Assembly: GCA_038093515.1 (NCBI GenBank)
Contig: JBBPSI010000118.1
Coordinates: 1 to 64,000 of the forward strand
DNA length: 64,000 nt
Direction: 5' to 3'
Source of the DNA: Butyriboletus loyo
Taxonomy: Eukaryota > Basidiomycota > Agaricomycetes > Boletales > Boletaceae
This document shows, piece after piece, positions 22,283 to 34,326 of the stretch (the stretch's first letter is position 1; every line of letters begins with the position of its first letter). The notes under the pieces were generated by a model, which ran no database searches, was not told the origin of the DNA, and saw only the letters and a list, made by a program, of their open reading frames with translations. The position numbers and the translations under genes are program-made.

Positions 22283-25200
22283 ATGCTGCGCCGGGCTGTC
22301 AGTCGCCTCGTTGCCGGGTCAAGATCTTATCAGGGGGACGCATCTTCTTTGCATCGATCATCATCACTACCATATCCCTCTCTTTACCGCTTCACGACTC
22401 GCAGAACTATGGCTTCACTCGCAGCTGAGAGCCTGTACTTGGCAGACAAGGCGTCCCCAATTTGCAGGGTCGAAATTGCCAAGTCTTTCTCTCAACTCAC
22501 GTCCGTCCTTCCCTTTCATTCACGCCAATGTTCTGATAGAAAGATAGTGAAGAGGAAAAGTCGTATGCACACTATGTCGGCAAGGCATCGTGGGCCGGGG
22601 CTCGCATCATTCAAGGCCAGTGGACGCCACAAGCAACCAGCCTCTACGACCTCTTGGTTCTCACTTTCAGCACCAACGGCAAGTTGACTGATCTTGGGGC
22701 ACTACAAAACAAGTCTGGCGTTAGCCAGCAAGCCTTTGAGGACCTCCTTCAATACACTTCGCAGGTTTGCCCAAGCCCAGAGTCTTTGCATTCGACTCAC
22801 GTTTTCATGCAATCGTATCATAGGTATTGCACAATCTGGTGAACTACAAGAGCTTTGGTTTCACCAAGATCATTCCTCGTATCTCTGAGGACGACTTTAC
22901 CAAGGTCGTCGCAGCCTCCTCGAACGCATCTAATGCGGTCCCACTGTTTGATCAAGTCAGTTATCACAACCCTCTTTTGCTCTGAGCTGCGCGCGAACTT
23001 GACCCAGCTCAAAGAGCATATATATTCGACAACACCTGAGCATTCAATGTCCATCGGAAAACGATCAGAGGGTCACGTGTCCAACTACTACCTTGGTGAA
23101 GTGATTACGGACGAGGAAGTCGCTGCAGTGCAACGGGCCGCTGAAAAACTTGGGATTGATATCATGAACACTCGGTAAAAGTCGTTTCGTCCTCAATGAC
23201 ACGCCGCGTGATTTACCTCGTAAAGTGTTCGCAAACATGGTCCAGGGGACTTTACGCTTCTTGTCGCTTCGGCTCAGAAGCAGCCTTCCACATTCCATGG
23301 GTTGACTATACAAGCTGTCAATGCAAAGCTTACCGTCGAATATGGAGACTTTTCGGAATCACTCGCCAAGGTCGTCACGGCCCTGCGGGAGGTGAGGTCC
23401 CTTACTGTATCACCATTCTCACAATTTGGATCTTATATACAAACAGGCCAAGAAATACACAGCGAATGATAACCAAACTGCCATGTTGGATGGTTACATC
23501 AAATCGTAAGTTACGTTTCGGTGTCAATTTTCTCGGTGGGTATTGAGCCTTTCCATAGTTTCGAAACAGGTTCCATCGAGGAACATCAAAAAGGTTCAAT
23601 TGCATGGGTCAAGGATATCGGACCTGTCGTGGAGAGTTACATCGGATTCATCGAGACTTACGTCGATCCATATGGAGGTCGTGCTGAATGGGAAGGTTGG
23701 TTTGCAATAGTGCTCACTTTATAGCCACTGCTCAAGTCCCCCTAGGTTTCACCGCCATTGTCGACAAAGCTCTCAGTGCTAAATACGATAAACTTGTCAA
23801 CGATGCACCAGAGCTTATCAAAGTTCTTCCTTGGGGGTCTGTATTTGAGGTGGATGAGTTCAAGAAACCAGACTTTACTGCTCTCGAGATTCTTCATTTC
23901 GCCACCGGAGGTAAGGTGCACAGACAACGCGGAAAAAACTCGCTTACGTTTATTGATTTCTAGGTATACCAGCTGGCATCAATGTGTGTGGCTCAATTTT
24001 GCAAAACTTACCGTCTAAATGACATTGCAGATACCAAACTACTATGCCATCCGAGAATCACATGGATTCAAGAATGTCTCGCTTTCCGTAAGCTTTCGCG
24101 CCATTCATTCACAATTCGTCTGGTTCAAGTATATTTATCACGCAGAATATCCTTGCAGCAAAAGCTCCCAGTGAGTCAGTTTTTCTTTTGAGATGATTAA
24201 TAATCTGAACTACTGTGGAAATTAGACGAGCAAGTGACGTTTATTCATCAAAGTGACCTTGAGCTGTACAACACGTGGGATTCCCGCGCGTTTGAGCTTC
24301 AAGTTGCAAATCACGAATTACTTGGTCATGGGTCTGGCAAGTTATTTACGGAGAATGCAGATGGGACACTTAACTTTGATCCCGAGGTACTGTCGATGAC
24401 TATCCCGTCTCGTTTATTATGCTCACCTCGATTCGTTGGAGTAGACCATTAATCCGCTCACCGGCAAGAAAGTGTAAGGTCCTGTTCGTCTGTACCTTAC
24501 CCAGTTTCATGGTTGATACAGCTCTACGTGGTACAAGCCTGGTCAGACCCCTGGTTCCGTCTTAGGGGAAATTTCCTCGTCGATGGAAGAATGCCGCGCA
24601 GAAGCTGTGGCAATGTATCGTGAGTTGCACTTCACCTACTGCGCGCTCGGTCAACTTAACCCTCTATCTGGCATTAGTTGCAAACAATGACGTAATTTTG
24701 AATATAATGGGCGTAAGTGGTTAGCCTCCCGACGTGGGTCCGAAATTGATGCTCCTTATTCGAATGTAGTACGAAGATCAGCAAGATCGCGAGGAGATCG
24801 TATATATATCATTCCTCCTGATGGCTCGCAGCGGTATTCGTGCGCTGGAGTTCTACGACCCATCAACAGGCAAGCACGGACAAGCCCATATGCAAGCTAG
24901 GTATGTGAACGGGAACTGACTACTTATGGTGGACGTTTTGACCCACGCTGTCGTGCAAGGTTGGGTATCACCAAGTTCATGGAACAGGGGGGCCTGGTGA
25001 AACTCGAGACAGTCCGTGATGCGCAGGGCAACCTTGAGGATGCTTACGTCAAGGTGTGTTTCCATCAACCACGTTTTCTACATGTTTCTGACCGTTCGCC
25101 CAAGGTCGATCGCCAGAATGTCCTTCAGAATGGCAGTAAAGTCATGGGAGAGCTTCTACGTCAACTCCAAATACGCAGGAGCGTGGCCGACGGACCTGGT

Positions 25201-25462
25201 GCGAGGGCATACTACACGGACCTCACGACACCACCCAAGGAATGGGTGACCGAGCTGAGAGATCTCGTACTGAGAAAGAAGCAGGTGGGACATCTTTTCT
25301 TTTCTGTGTGTGCGTCCTAACAGCGATATGTGTGGTGGACGATAGCCCCGCAAGATCATGCTCCAGGCGAACACGGTCGTCGTGAATGGAAAAGTCGAGC
25401 TGAAGGAATATCCTTTGACGCCAGCGGGTCTGATTGAGAGCTTGATCGACAGGAACCTCTGA
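22283..25462 (+). CDS. DPP3: Dipeptidyl peptidase III (metallopeptidase family M49), 19 exons
   Basis: Exons: 22283-22500, 22548-22764, 22824-22955, 23008-23174, 23226-23391, 23447-23505, 23559-23695, 23746-23910, 23964-23983, 24031-24087, 24146-24170, 24226-24386, 24445-24473, 24522-24619, 24678-24712, 24770-24900, 24960-25053, 25105-25284, 25346-25462. All joins keep frame and yield about 735 aa (693 from the second ATG at 22409). The zinc site is intact: HELLGH in exon 12 and EECRAE in exon 14, as M49 requires. Other family blocks seen are [25 protein letters not shown] and GIPAGINIPNYY. The enzyme removes dipeptides from the N-terminus of short peptides, normally in the cytosol. The 42 residues before the second ATG are Arg/Ser-rich with a single acidic residue and could be a mitochondrial presequence. 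A fragment is duplicated at 59090-59338. Confidence 0.95.
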
Positions 25463-25564
25463 GACAAATCCCAAGCGTCGTCAGCCAACGTGATCGTCGA
25501 TATAGATATAGTTGGTAGTTCCCACTGCATTGTGTATACTCTGTGTATTACTATCAAGTTTCGT

Positions 25565-27970
25565 CAACGCATCTTAACCATCTTCGTTCGGACTCGCACG
25601 AACCCGTCTTGAGTCCCCATCATCGTTGTCACATCGTCCATGCCAAACCGCATCGCAGAGGGGAGCCGAAAAAGATAGACCGGCACTAGATCGGTTCAAA
25701 CCAGGCCCGAGCGGAAACTTCAATTCACCGCCACCGCCCGCGATCGTTCTCCGCGCCCAAGGTGGGCGTACTGGAGAGAAAGCAGGCTGTCGGGACGGGA
25801 GAAGGGAAGAGTGGTGGCGTAGCATATGTTCGCGCCGCTGGCAGTTTCCGCTCGATCGGGAGGTGCTGCGATGTCTGCAAAGCGCGACGAGGTCGTCAGG
25901 GTGTAGGGACAATGATGCTGGGCAGAGGTACGTGCGAGTCTTGCATGTGATGGTGGCAATCCAATCTCGGTATTTCGAATGTTGGAGAGAACCTGTGTGG
26001 CGGTTGGAAACTCGATAGGATGGGATGAAGGGATGTCGTCAAGGACCATAGCGGCATTCTCATTCTTTGAGGGGGTCGTGTCGTTCAGGTCGAAAGACCA
26101 ACTGGGTCTGGGATTGGCGTCGCAAGACTGGCCGTGGGGCTAAGTATGGTCTTCGAACATGGCCTTCGGAGTGAGTCATAGTATTCATAGATCTAGGTGG
26201 ATTATACCATCAGTCGTCCAGGGTGACAGATGGGTAAAAGCAGATCAATCAACTTCGGGGAGAGTTTGCAGTTGTGGGTGTCGTTGAACTGCAGTCGAGA
26301 GGGCATCCTAGAGGACCTGCGCCAGGACGGGGACTCGGTAGTCGACTAAACTCTCTCCCGAAGTAGCCATGCATCCGGGGATGATTGTCAAAACGCACAG
26401 CACAGTCCCTTCCGGTGAGCGTCAGTGAAGTTCAAGACTTGGGAGTCAAGGGTGATCTCATCAGCAAACGGAAAGCACGGAAGAAGAAAGAAGTCCACGA
26501 CAGAAAGTGGAAGCAGGCGGAAAAATAAAGAAGTAAAGAAGAAGAGGCACACCTATACTGCTCAAGTTCCACGCATCTCGAAACATTTCAAACCTGTTGA
26601 TCGGGGCTGTCTGAACCGGATGCCACCATCTTTGTGACGATCGCCATTGCAGTGAGGGAACGAAGGTGGTCGAGGCGGGGATCGACCACCCTACCACCTG
26701 CCACCTTTCTCTGTACTCCGAGCATCTCGATCTCGGTCTGCGTCGTCGGATTCTTCGACGCCTTCGGATCTTTGTCGAGCAGAGGAATGAATAACTTCGA
26801 ATCCGCGACGCACCGGTACCCAATCTTGGGCGCAACGGTCTCAGTACCTGAGTGCGACGTACGTCGCGAAGGAGAAAAGAAGGACCGAGCGATCTCAACG
26901 GCATAACGAACCGCCATTCAGGTTTTGTTGCCAGTGTCCGAAACCTTGATCAGCGACAATGCCTGGCGCCTGTCCATCACTTTCGCGACGAGGTTATCAA
27001 AGAGATAGTACCCTTATGTGAGGCAGAGGTGATTGTCGCAGTAAAAACTGTGTCCGAAACCCCCGGTGGATGGTTCTTTCGACACGCTGTTGATCTTGAC
27101 TGTACCATTCGATCCAACTGGTCTCGTTGCAACAGATCTTTGTCGGCGTCTTGATCCGTACAACGTCCACAGCAACAACGGTCGTCAGGGTCTGCGATGG
27201 GAAGGAGCCCAGACCTAGAGACGATGGTGGCGATGACTCCAGGTGGAATGCTGACTCGACAGCATGGGAATGGGCAATCGGGGTTTAGCGGTGTCAGCCT
27301 CTGAGGCCTAGTAGGCATCCCAGTGTGATAGCCGCCAGCTACGACAGGTTTCTTGACAGAGGTTTCTGTGGCCTTGACGCGCCCTGCAGTCCGCACCACG
27401 CCAATGTTGATGATTGGTCCCTGATGGACACCTGGGTGGTGGGGGCCAGTAGTGGAAACCTTGACCGTAACATCCTACTTCCCCCTTGAAGGCGCCATGA
27501 CGCTGACAGAAGGCCGATCCACGTGGGTACGTGGAATGCAACTGGACCGGGGTGGGAGTTCGTTCGCAAGTTGCGGACTGCGTCGACCTCACCGGTACTG
27601 ATGACAGGCACCCTGCCTTCGGCCTCTGCACGACCTTCAACGGTTTTGGGACGAAAACCTTCTGGGAAAATGATCGCTTCGATGACGGCACTACACACAA
27701 AGCCAGCAACTCCTGTACCTTGGTTGCCTTGTTTGCCACTGGCACCAGCATCGGCTTGGGCAGGGGGCGACGTGGCTCCACCTTCGAGACGCCACGAGCG
27801 ACCGACGATGGCTCTTTACCTGCTCTCGCCCGTCCTTGGGGGTCATGGTAGCGTTGGCATTTTCTGTCATTGATATGGGCATCGGAAGGGAGAAGGTGAC
27901 CAGGGAGAGAACGACGAAAGAAACTGACCTTGTATGTCTACGCACGAGTGATTTTGTACCCTTGGGATCA
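25565..27970 (-). pseudogene. Gene Y family, copy 2 (next to GRC3; rearranged)
   Basis: The promoter block (GGGTACAAAATCACTCGTGC on minus, about 27960) is followed by exon 1 at 27882 (MPISMTENANATMTPKDGR). This runs directly into the middle of exon 2 (SKVEPRRPLPKPM…), so the intron and about 40 codons are missing. The rest lies in alternating frames (27698-27339, 27399-26977, 26917-26588), with the landmarks TSVKKPVVAGGYHTG and SPSRRTSHSGTETV. The C-terminal block TEIEMLGVQRKVAGGRVVD stays in one frame with its upstream block, unlike copies 3 and 4. A downstream block follows (DDIPSSHPIEFPT, 26049-25720). Probably non-functional, though spliced products cannot be ruled out. Confidence 0.7.
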
Positions 27971-28112
27971 GGAGGCTGACCGTCCGCTCAGGAGCGGCTG
28001 ACCAGTCAATTACTATGGCAGCTTGCCCAAATGAATTTCCGACCAAGCTATTCAGAATCGGTCTCGGGCTCGTCTTGCTGGTGAAGAGGACATCGTAAAC
28101 CTATGTCATAAG

Positions 28113-28466
28113 TCAGCGTACGATGGTTTGTTTTTCCTGGAAGAAAAGTCCACCAGGTGCAATATGGGCAATTGAGACGTTGAAATCGAACTTTTGGTTA
28201 ATCGGGCCCAGTGAACGGGTCCTGGCATAACCATCGTTGACGACACTTAGAGTTCCGCGAGACAACCAGAACGTATCGCCCGATCGAACTGTCTGGGTCC
28301 GAGATGAACCATCGCAATTTTCAAAAGTAACATCTACGACACAAACCTGGAGGGACAGAGGTCCGACGTGGCAAATTGAACCCTGTGACAAAGATGGGGG
28401 TAGAATATGCGAGCTCACCACTATCATGATTGTCGACACGTCCACGCTCATGCGATATTCCACCAC
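28113..28466 (-). CDS. Small conserved gene X (copy beside GRC3), function unknown
   Basis: A minus-strand frame of about 117 codons starts 18 nt after the GRC3 stop. Its C-terminal part (VRSGDTFWLSRGTLSVVNDG…) is repeated in the arms of the inverted repeat (plus 53390-53622 and minus 62768-63030) as PSGDAFWLSRGIRRVVNDG. Short in-frame insertions (SSHILPPSLSQ) may be introns. No family is recognised. It may be an independent small gene or a 3' part of a longer GRC3-locus transcript. Conservation of the same frame in three copies is the main reason to call it coding. Confidence 0.45.
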   Translation of the reverse strand: MVEYRMSVDVSTIMIVVSSHILPPSLSQGSICHVGPLSLQVCVVDVTFENCDGSSRTQTVRSGDTFWLSRGTLSVVNDGYARTRSLGPINQKFDFNVSIAHIAPGGLFFQEKQTIVR

Positions 28467-28483
28467 CTCGCTGCCGCAACGTG

Positions 28484-31024
28484 CTACATCTGTCCTTTCC
28501 GCATCAGATTCCGCCTTACCCGCCGCTTCTCACCCCCGATACCCTCCCCCTTTCCCCACTGCAAATACGGCACATGTCCCTTTTCGACACCTGCCACCCG
28601 ACCCTCGTCGTCCTCCCGGAAGTCGAGCATGCCCCATATCGGTAGTTCCATCTCGCCTTTCACAATTACACGTGTTTGGGCAAGGAGCCCCGTTGGAAGT
28701 GGTGTGAGAATATGCATATGCGGCGAGCGCGGGTTGAGTGAGAGCGGTATCCCTCGAATCAGCGCGAGACCGTGGCACATCGCGACCGCCGGATCGGGAG
28801 GCGACTCAGCAGGTGTGTACGACAGGGAAGATGTCTCTAGGAACGTTGATTGTGTGGATCGAGCGAAAGTGTTGGGGGGACCACCCGAGACAAGTCCAAC
28901 GATAGCACCGTTGAGTACCCGTGTCAGCTCCGACGGCACCACGTCCTCATACCCCGATCCGATCAAGTAAACACGATCAAACGCTTGCGTACAATCCACC
29001 TCGTAAGGATACCGCGCACAGAGCGGCAGAGACGTATCCCAGCTGGTGGCAGTTATTTGCATGAGTACCGGTCCTGATGATAAGGATGTCGGAAGTTCAG
29101 GAAAGACCGCATGGAAGTACGACAAGATATTGAGATGACGATGGTCCGTCGCCGTGTGGTATGTGTTTGTCATTTCTGTCTGAACGGCTTCCACCTTGAT
29201 ACATCGCCTAACACTTGTTTGCATGGATAACATGATGGCTGAGACTTGCGGAGCATGCTGCGACTGAATCGGTGCTGGCCAACCCCTTTCTTCGGCCCCA
29301 TCAATTTCGAATGCATGCGAAGGCTCCACGAATTCTTCAATCCGCGCATTTAGGTCTGCACCAAGCCCTTTAGTCCACCCCATTGTATTCACCACGAGCG
29401 GGATGGCATCATATATGCGCTCATCGCCAGGCAAAGGCTCATCAATCGGTACAGAAAACTGCAGATCCAGCTTGTATACTTCCAACAGGGATTGGATCGC
29501 ATGTAGATAGTGTGAAGGACTCGCGCGCGGCGATGTGGATCCGATGTAGTGTGCACGGTACGGTAAACTTGGATGTGTGAACGGAGGTCCTGCAAATTCA
29601 CACTGTTTACCATCCTCGAATATGCGACTGGGGATGCATCGACTCACCAAAGGCATAATTTTCCACTAGATTGAGCGCCACCAACCCCCCTGGCGTGAAC
29701 TCGGACTGACCCAAGTCACATTCAAGGAAGGCGACACGACGATATCTTGATAAGTGAAAACGATGAGAATCCATATAAAACATACGCTCTCGAACACTGA
29801 CCGACTCAGCAAGTGATTCACCAACGTTCGAGCAAATGTACTCTTCCCGCTCTTCTTTGGTCCTTTCACCGAACATACTGGCGCAGTACTTAGCTCGGAG
29901 TCTGGGTGTTTGTCGATCGATGCAAGTGCAGCCTCCCAAGATGTTGGAAGCACAAACGGATGGATATCCTTGGTACCGTGATTGATCTTTCAAGAAATGA
30001 AGTGGTTAAAATCAACACAGTTCAGGGGCTGTCGAACACGTACAATGTGTATTCCTGTGAGCTCGACGCCTGGGATAGTGTCTGACCCTCGAGGTGGCTT
30101 GAAGTCATTCTCAAATACTCTACATATTCGTCCGAGGCCCTCGACACCGGTATCAGCATATTCAATCAATATCGCAGTGGACTCTGTTTGTTGTCGAATG
30201 GTAGGTGGGATTGGAAATGTACAGGAAGCCTGGCGAACCAATTTAGCCCATGACAAAACTGGTATTGGCGAGGACCGAGGAGCGAAGACGATGTGCTTGG
30301 TGTTAGACGGCGATAACGTGACACCTAGAAGGGAGAGGCTGCCCTGTAGAACGCAGACTGAATATGTTCCTATGAGCGCGAGCGTCTCGTTGGGTTGAAG
30401 CACCAAGATGCGCGCCTTCCCGCTGGTTGTATATTCGTTTTCAGGTACAGGATAGACATTACGGTTGGGCACTGGGCGAAATGTGGACAGAGGCAGAGGC
30501 TCAGGTTTCCTCGATGTTGACGGGTTCAGATACCTAGCAGGATCGAACTCGCCAGACGGACCAGGTTCTTCGTCGTCGGATGAGTCTGGTAGGGGTCGAC
30601 TTGGTGACCAGGCCCGTTTGCCTTTCGTGACAGAGGTGGGGGAGGGTCCAACAGGTGGTGGGATATCCATCTCTATTTCCATCTCCTCTCCAGATGAAGA
30701 GTCGTACTCCGAGCTGATTTCAGTCCTGGAAGTGGTATTGTCGACTGTGGCTCCATTCCGTACGTCGCGTGGAACAAAGTAGCGTGCATTACGATCAGAC
30801 TTTGCAGGCGCATGAATAACCTTAACTTTTTTGCTTTTCGATGGACCAGCGTTGCCTGAGACACGGGGTTTACGCTTCGAAGTCGTTTTGTCGTCCGATT
30901 TTAGGGCGGCCGTTGGTTTTGGTGACGATGATGGGGGCAGTGGTGATGGGGGTTTGGAAGAAGGTAAGACAGATGCCTCCGCTGCTGCTTTCGCTGCTTT
31001 GCGTGCCGCCACAGCGCTGAGCAT
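28484..31024 (-). CDS. GRC3: Grc3 polynucleotide 5'-hydroxyl kinase (Clp1/NOL9 family), 789 aa
   Basis: Exons on the minus strand: 31024-30044, 29986-29802, 29745-29648 and 29589-28484, with introns of 56-58 nt; every join keeps frame. The N-terminus MLSAVAARKAAKAA matches the fungal Grc3 start and is followed by a long basic then acidic disordered region. The kinase core begins near residue 200. The P-loop GPKKSGKST is in exon 2, followed by RRVAFLECDLGQSEFTPGG, the Clp1/Grc3 Walker-B-like segment, and later NTMGWTKGLG. Grc3 phosphorylates the 5'-OH made when its partner Las1 cleaves ITS2 of pre-rRNA; it acts in the nucleolus. The C-terminal RVRRNLMRKGQM is duplicated at both arms of the inverted repeat, so copies of the Y unit carry the tail of this gene. 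Start at 31024 is preferred to the in-frame ATG at 31081. Confidence 0.93.
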
Positions 31025-31152
31025 CGTCGAGTACGCTGAGCGCGACGACAAGAGGATGACACGAAAACGGAAAATTGACACTTCAACAAAAGTTCAAATC
31101 AAGCTACATATGTACAATCAACTTGCAATCAACTAGTACTATATACGTACAA

Positions 31153-32195
31153 CTATGCTGCGACTCGACTCGATCGGAGTCTCTCCACCTCATCCACGGC
31201 CGTCTTCACAATCGCCTCAGGATTCTCGTGCTGTATCCAATGACCACTCCCCTGGACTGTAATGACACGCCGGATCTGCGGATGAGCGGGTACCAGTTCT
31301 GGCGAACAGACTGTACTCAGCTCGGGATCCGCGATCAAGACCGTCATCTCGACATGCGGCGGCATCGCATAGAACAATTGTTTGTACGCAAACGGTTTGA
31401 CGTTCTACGTCGGACGAGAAAAGCAAAGGAAAAGAAGCAGGGTAAGCAGAGATTTCAGTGATAATAACACTGCCCGATTGCAGGGGCCGTTGCAAAGGTT
31501 CGCTCCTCACCTTGAATATCAATTTCGGCAGCTCGCTTTGAGCCATGTGTAGCGCTACTACTCTCGACACCGCGTCTGTGCGTGTCCACGTCGGATTGTC
31601 CGCCATGTGGGCTTCAACGCTGCGTACATGTCGTATCTCGTCCCCGTACCGCGCGTCGAAGTCATCCAACGCCTGATCACTGAACTCGATCCCGGGGTCG
31701 ACGAGAATCACCGACATCTTTGTCTTTGCATCGTTCTGGTTTAGGGGGACGGACAGTAGCGGGAGGAGCGCGAGGGTGACAGTTCCACCCAGGGAATGCC
31801 CAATGATCACGTCGTACGTGATTCCGTTTGCGAAATACGTCGAATACAGATCCTGAGCGAACGTGTGGAGATGGAAGTCGTCGGCATGTCGATTTCCATG
31901 TCCCAGTATGTTCGGAGCTGTCACATGAAATCCTGGACGAATGAAGAACCGATGAGACTACACCGTGGAACGCGCGGAGGAACATGATCCAACCAGCTTT
32001 GGCCAGGCTTTGGGCCACTGTCTCCCATGTGTGAGACGAACAGGTATTCCCATGTATCAGGAAGGCTCGTTTGGATGCAACTGGCGATCCCCACTGTGTG
32101 GCGGACGGTACAGGCGTCATCATGAAAGGTGGCAAGGCGATGGAGATGGTGGGGGTAGCAGGTTCCCGCCGTCTTATATTGGTCCATCGACTCAT
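31153..32195 (-). CDS. Alpha/beta-hydrolase fold protein, 291 aa, three exons
   Basis: Exons on minus: 32195-31994, 31932-31511 and 31404-31153 (introns of 61 and 106 nt). The joins give AFLIHGNTCSSHTWETVA (oxyanion His-Gly strand), then AGFHVTAPNILGHGNR, the nucleophile elbow IIGHSLGG (Ser), the acid strand region TVLIADPEL and the catalytic His in GSGHWIQHENP. The complete Ser-Asp-His triad indicates an active serine hydrolase or esterase; the substrate is unknown. An N-terminal pro-rich segment precedes the first strand. Pieces are duplicated at 56970-57030 and 59385-59548. It runs in the same direction as GRC3, its stop lying 129 bp upstream of the GRC3 start codon. Confidence 0.87.
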
Positions 32196-32433
32196 ACATA
32201 TCTATTTGTGATACTGTGGGATCGACGCCAAGTCATCCCTCGCTTCCAGGCTCTTTGAGATCAACGCGGTCAGTCGACGAAACATGTTGGTGAATGGTTT
32301 ACCCGTTCTTAATTTTACCAGTACCGTCAAGAATTTAGCAACGCCTGCGTGCTCCATCTGATAGTGCAAAAAACAAACGAAAAGCTAGGATAGCTTCCCA
32401 ATTTCTTATTCCCGGCCCGCTTCTAAATACAGT

Positions 32434-32523
32434 GGGACTGTCTAGTCTGGTGACCGACCGTCCAATGATCTATCGACGGCTTGCCTCATTGGACGGTCTG
32501 GTCACCAGACTAGGGACTGTCCC
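32434..32523. repeat. 35-38-bp inverted repeat with 17-nt loop, just past the kinase stop codon
   Basis: The left arm (32434-32468, GGGACTGTCTAGTCTGGTGA…) pairs with the right arm (32486-32523, …TCACCAGACTAGGGACTGTC) with few mismatches. It lies 8 nt downstream of the kinase stop (32531), so it would be in the 3' UTR. Confidence 0.85.
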
Positions 32524-32530
32524 CAGGAGG

Positions 32531-33590
32531 TCAATCGGAACAAATGCTCTTTTGTTCTTTTTCGCACTCCACGGGGGCGACACACGTTTCCTGACTACGC
32601 CAAATGTCAGTTCTCATCAAGCTCTACTGGGACCATATAAGACTTACGAGTCAACCAAGTCCAGTTTCTGTGACATCGGTGAGCGGGCGTGGGATGAACG
32701 AGGTGATCCATAGAATGTGCCCATCTCCAGAATTGCTTCCCGGATCGCTGGGATCGACATACGCCTCATAGGGGTTGGATGCCAGATCTTAAATAGTAGC
32801 TCACTCAGAGCCTCTGAGATGGGTGACGTGCGCAACAAATGGTCTTTCTTGGAGCAAAATGCCATATAGTCCTTATCCTTCTGGTGGGCTTCTTCCCATG
32901 GGTGACGACCAGTCACCATGTTGAAGAGGATCACGCCCAACGACCAGATATCCACCGGGTCGGCGTAATATAGAATTCCTCCGTCATCCAAGCATTCTCG
33001 AGGCAGGTCAGTTCAATCACTGAGTGCGTTGGGACGAGTGACTGACCTGGACTCATATAGGCGACAGTGCCGCATCCGCCGTCTCTACAGACACGGCGGT
33101 TGGTGGACAATCCAAAATCACCAATCAAGATCCTCGACCCATCGCCATTGCACATGATATTTTCTGGTTTGAGGTCCCGGTGGAAAATCCCTCTCTTATG
33201 ACATGCAAACACTCCGTCTAGTATTTGTATGAACACCCTCTTAATGAGGCCGTCGTTCCTCCAATATCGTTTCTCCCTCCAAATCGCTCTAAACATGTCC
33301 GTCTTGCATAGGGGTAGGACGAGGAAGAAGCAGCGATCCACTTCAACGACATCGCACAGCGTCATTATGTGCGGGCAACCAGCTACTGCGCTGTGGTTGT
33401 TAATCTCCGCCATTTGCTGACGCCGGCGTCGAGCAACGGGACTCTCCGGTACACACTTGATGGCAAAAGTGGGGGAGTCCTCCAACGTAATGTCTACAGC
33501 CTGGTAGACACTGCCGGCTGCGCCAGAGCCGAGCAGGGAGGAGAGGAGATAGCGACCGACTTGCTTTCCAGAAAAATCTAGTCCGCCCAT
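32531..33590 (-). CDS. Serine/threonine protein kinase, 318 aa, three exons
   Basis: Exons on minus: 33590-33047, 32996-32648 and 32594-32531, with introns of 50 and 53 nt. The kinase domain is complete: glycine loop LGSGAAGSVYQAVD, ATP-lysine AIKC, catalytic loop HRDLKPEN, IGDFGLS, GTVAYMSPE (restored by the first splice), and subdomain IX DIWSLGVILFNM. Subdomain XI contains an Arg (HPTPMRRMS). The last exon adds about 20 residues; its splice sites are also conserved in the pseudogene copy, which supports it. The domain resembles fungal Ran1/Ksp1-type kinases, but orthology is not assigned. A truncated paralogue lies 14 kb upstream (18889-19467). Confidence 0.9.
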
Positions 33591-34326
33591 TGTGGTTTTC
33601 GAATACTGAAGATGAGCGATAATTCTGAGGGAATGGAGGTGGTAGGGGTAGCAAGTCGAGTTGTTCTGACCCAGGTGACGCTCCTAATATCCCTCGACTG
33701 AATTGCGGTGGCTGGGCAGAAATGTCTCAGTGACATCATATCTGTTCACCGGGAGGCTGTGCTGTGCTCGGTCTAGGATTACAAATATGGAACATCGTCG
33801 CCAGCAAACGTTCCCTTTGCTGGGCACACCTTTCGTTGTCCAAATGTTCGATTGGCGACTGAGAATGGTGGTGGGGTCGCGGCGGACGACGATGCCGAAG
33901 GACCAAGTTTCATTGTCGTGAGGTTGATAAGGTAGGTTCCTAGCATCTGGCTCGCTGTTATTCTCTTGGTTTAAACATCAACACTGATGACGTTGGTGGT
34001 GTGTTGTTATAGGAAAGATTACGAGTAGGTATGCGTGCACGGACACGATGCAATCTATGTTAAGTAAGCAGATGAATATAGTAAAAGGCTGAATGGTGTG
34101 AGATGAATGTGAACACACCTTAGGCACTACTTCTGGGAACTTTTAGACCCCATTTAGGTAGGGTTCCTTGTCAAAGTAAAATTAACCAAATAGGCCTAGA
34201 ATCCATGCTGGCAATTTCCAGTCAATTCTATTATTAGTTTGCTGATAGCAATGGGCATTATATAACCTTCAGAAATCATCTAGAAAGTGCTTTTCAAGTG
34301 CTTTCTGTTCTTCAGCAATCAGACAG
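33591..34326. other. Gene-free stretch with the duplicated kinase 5' flank and a direct repeat
   Basis: 33591-33760 matches the 5' flank of the kinase pseudogene (19468-19680; shared AGAAATGTCTCAGTGA). 34009-34122 is one copy of a 115-bp direct repeat whose partner is at 47894-48014. Nothing else is recognised. Confidence 0.6.

Noticed and set aside
22956..22986. A 31-nt intron in DPP III
   Set aside because: Too short for the intron sizes seen here; extending it to 23007 (52 nt, CCCAG acceptor) keeps frame and fits better.
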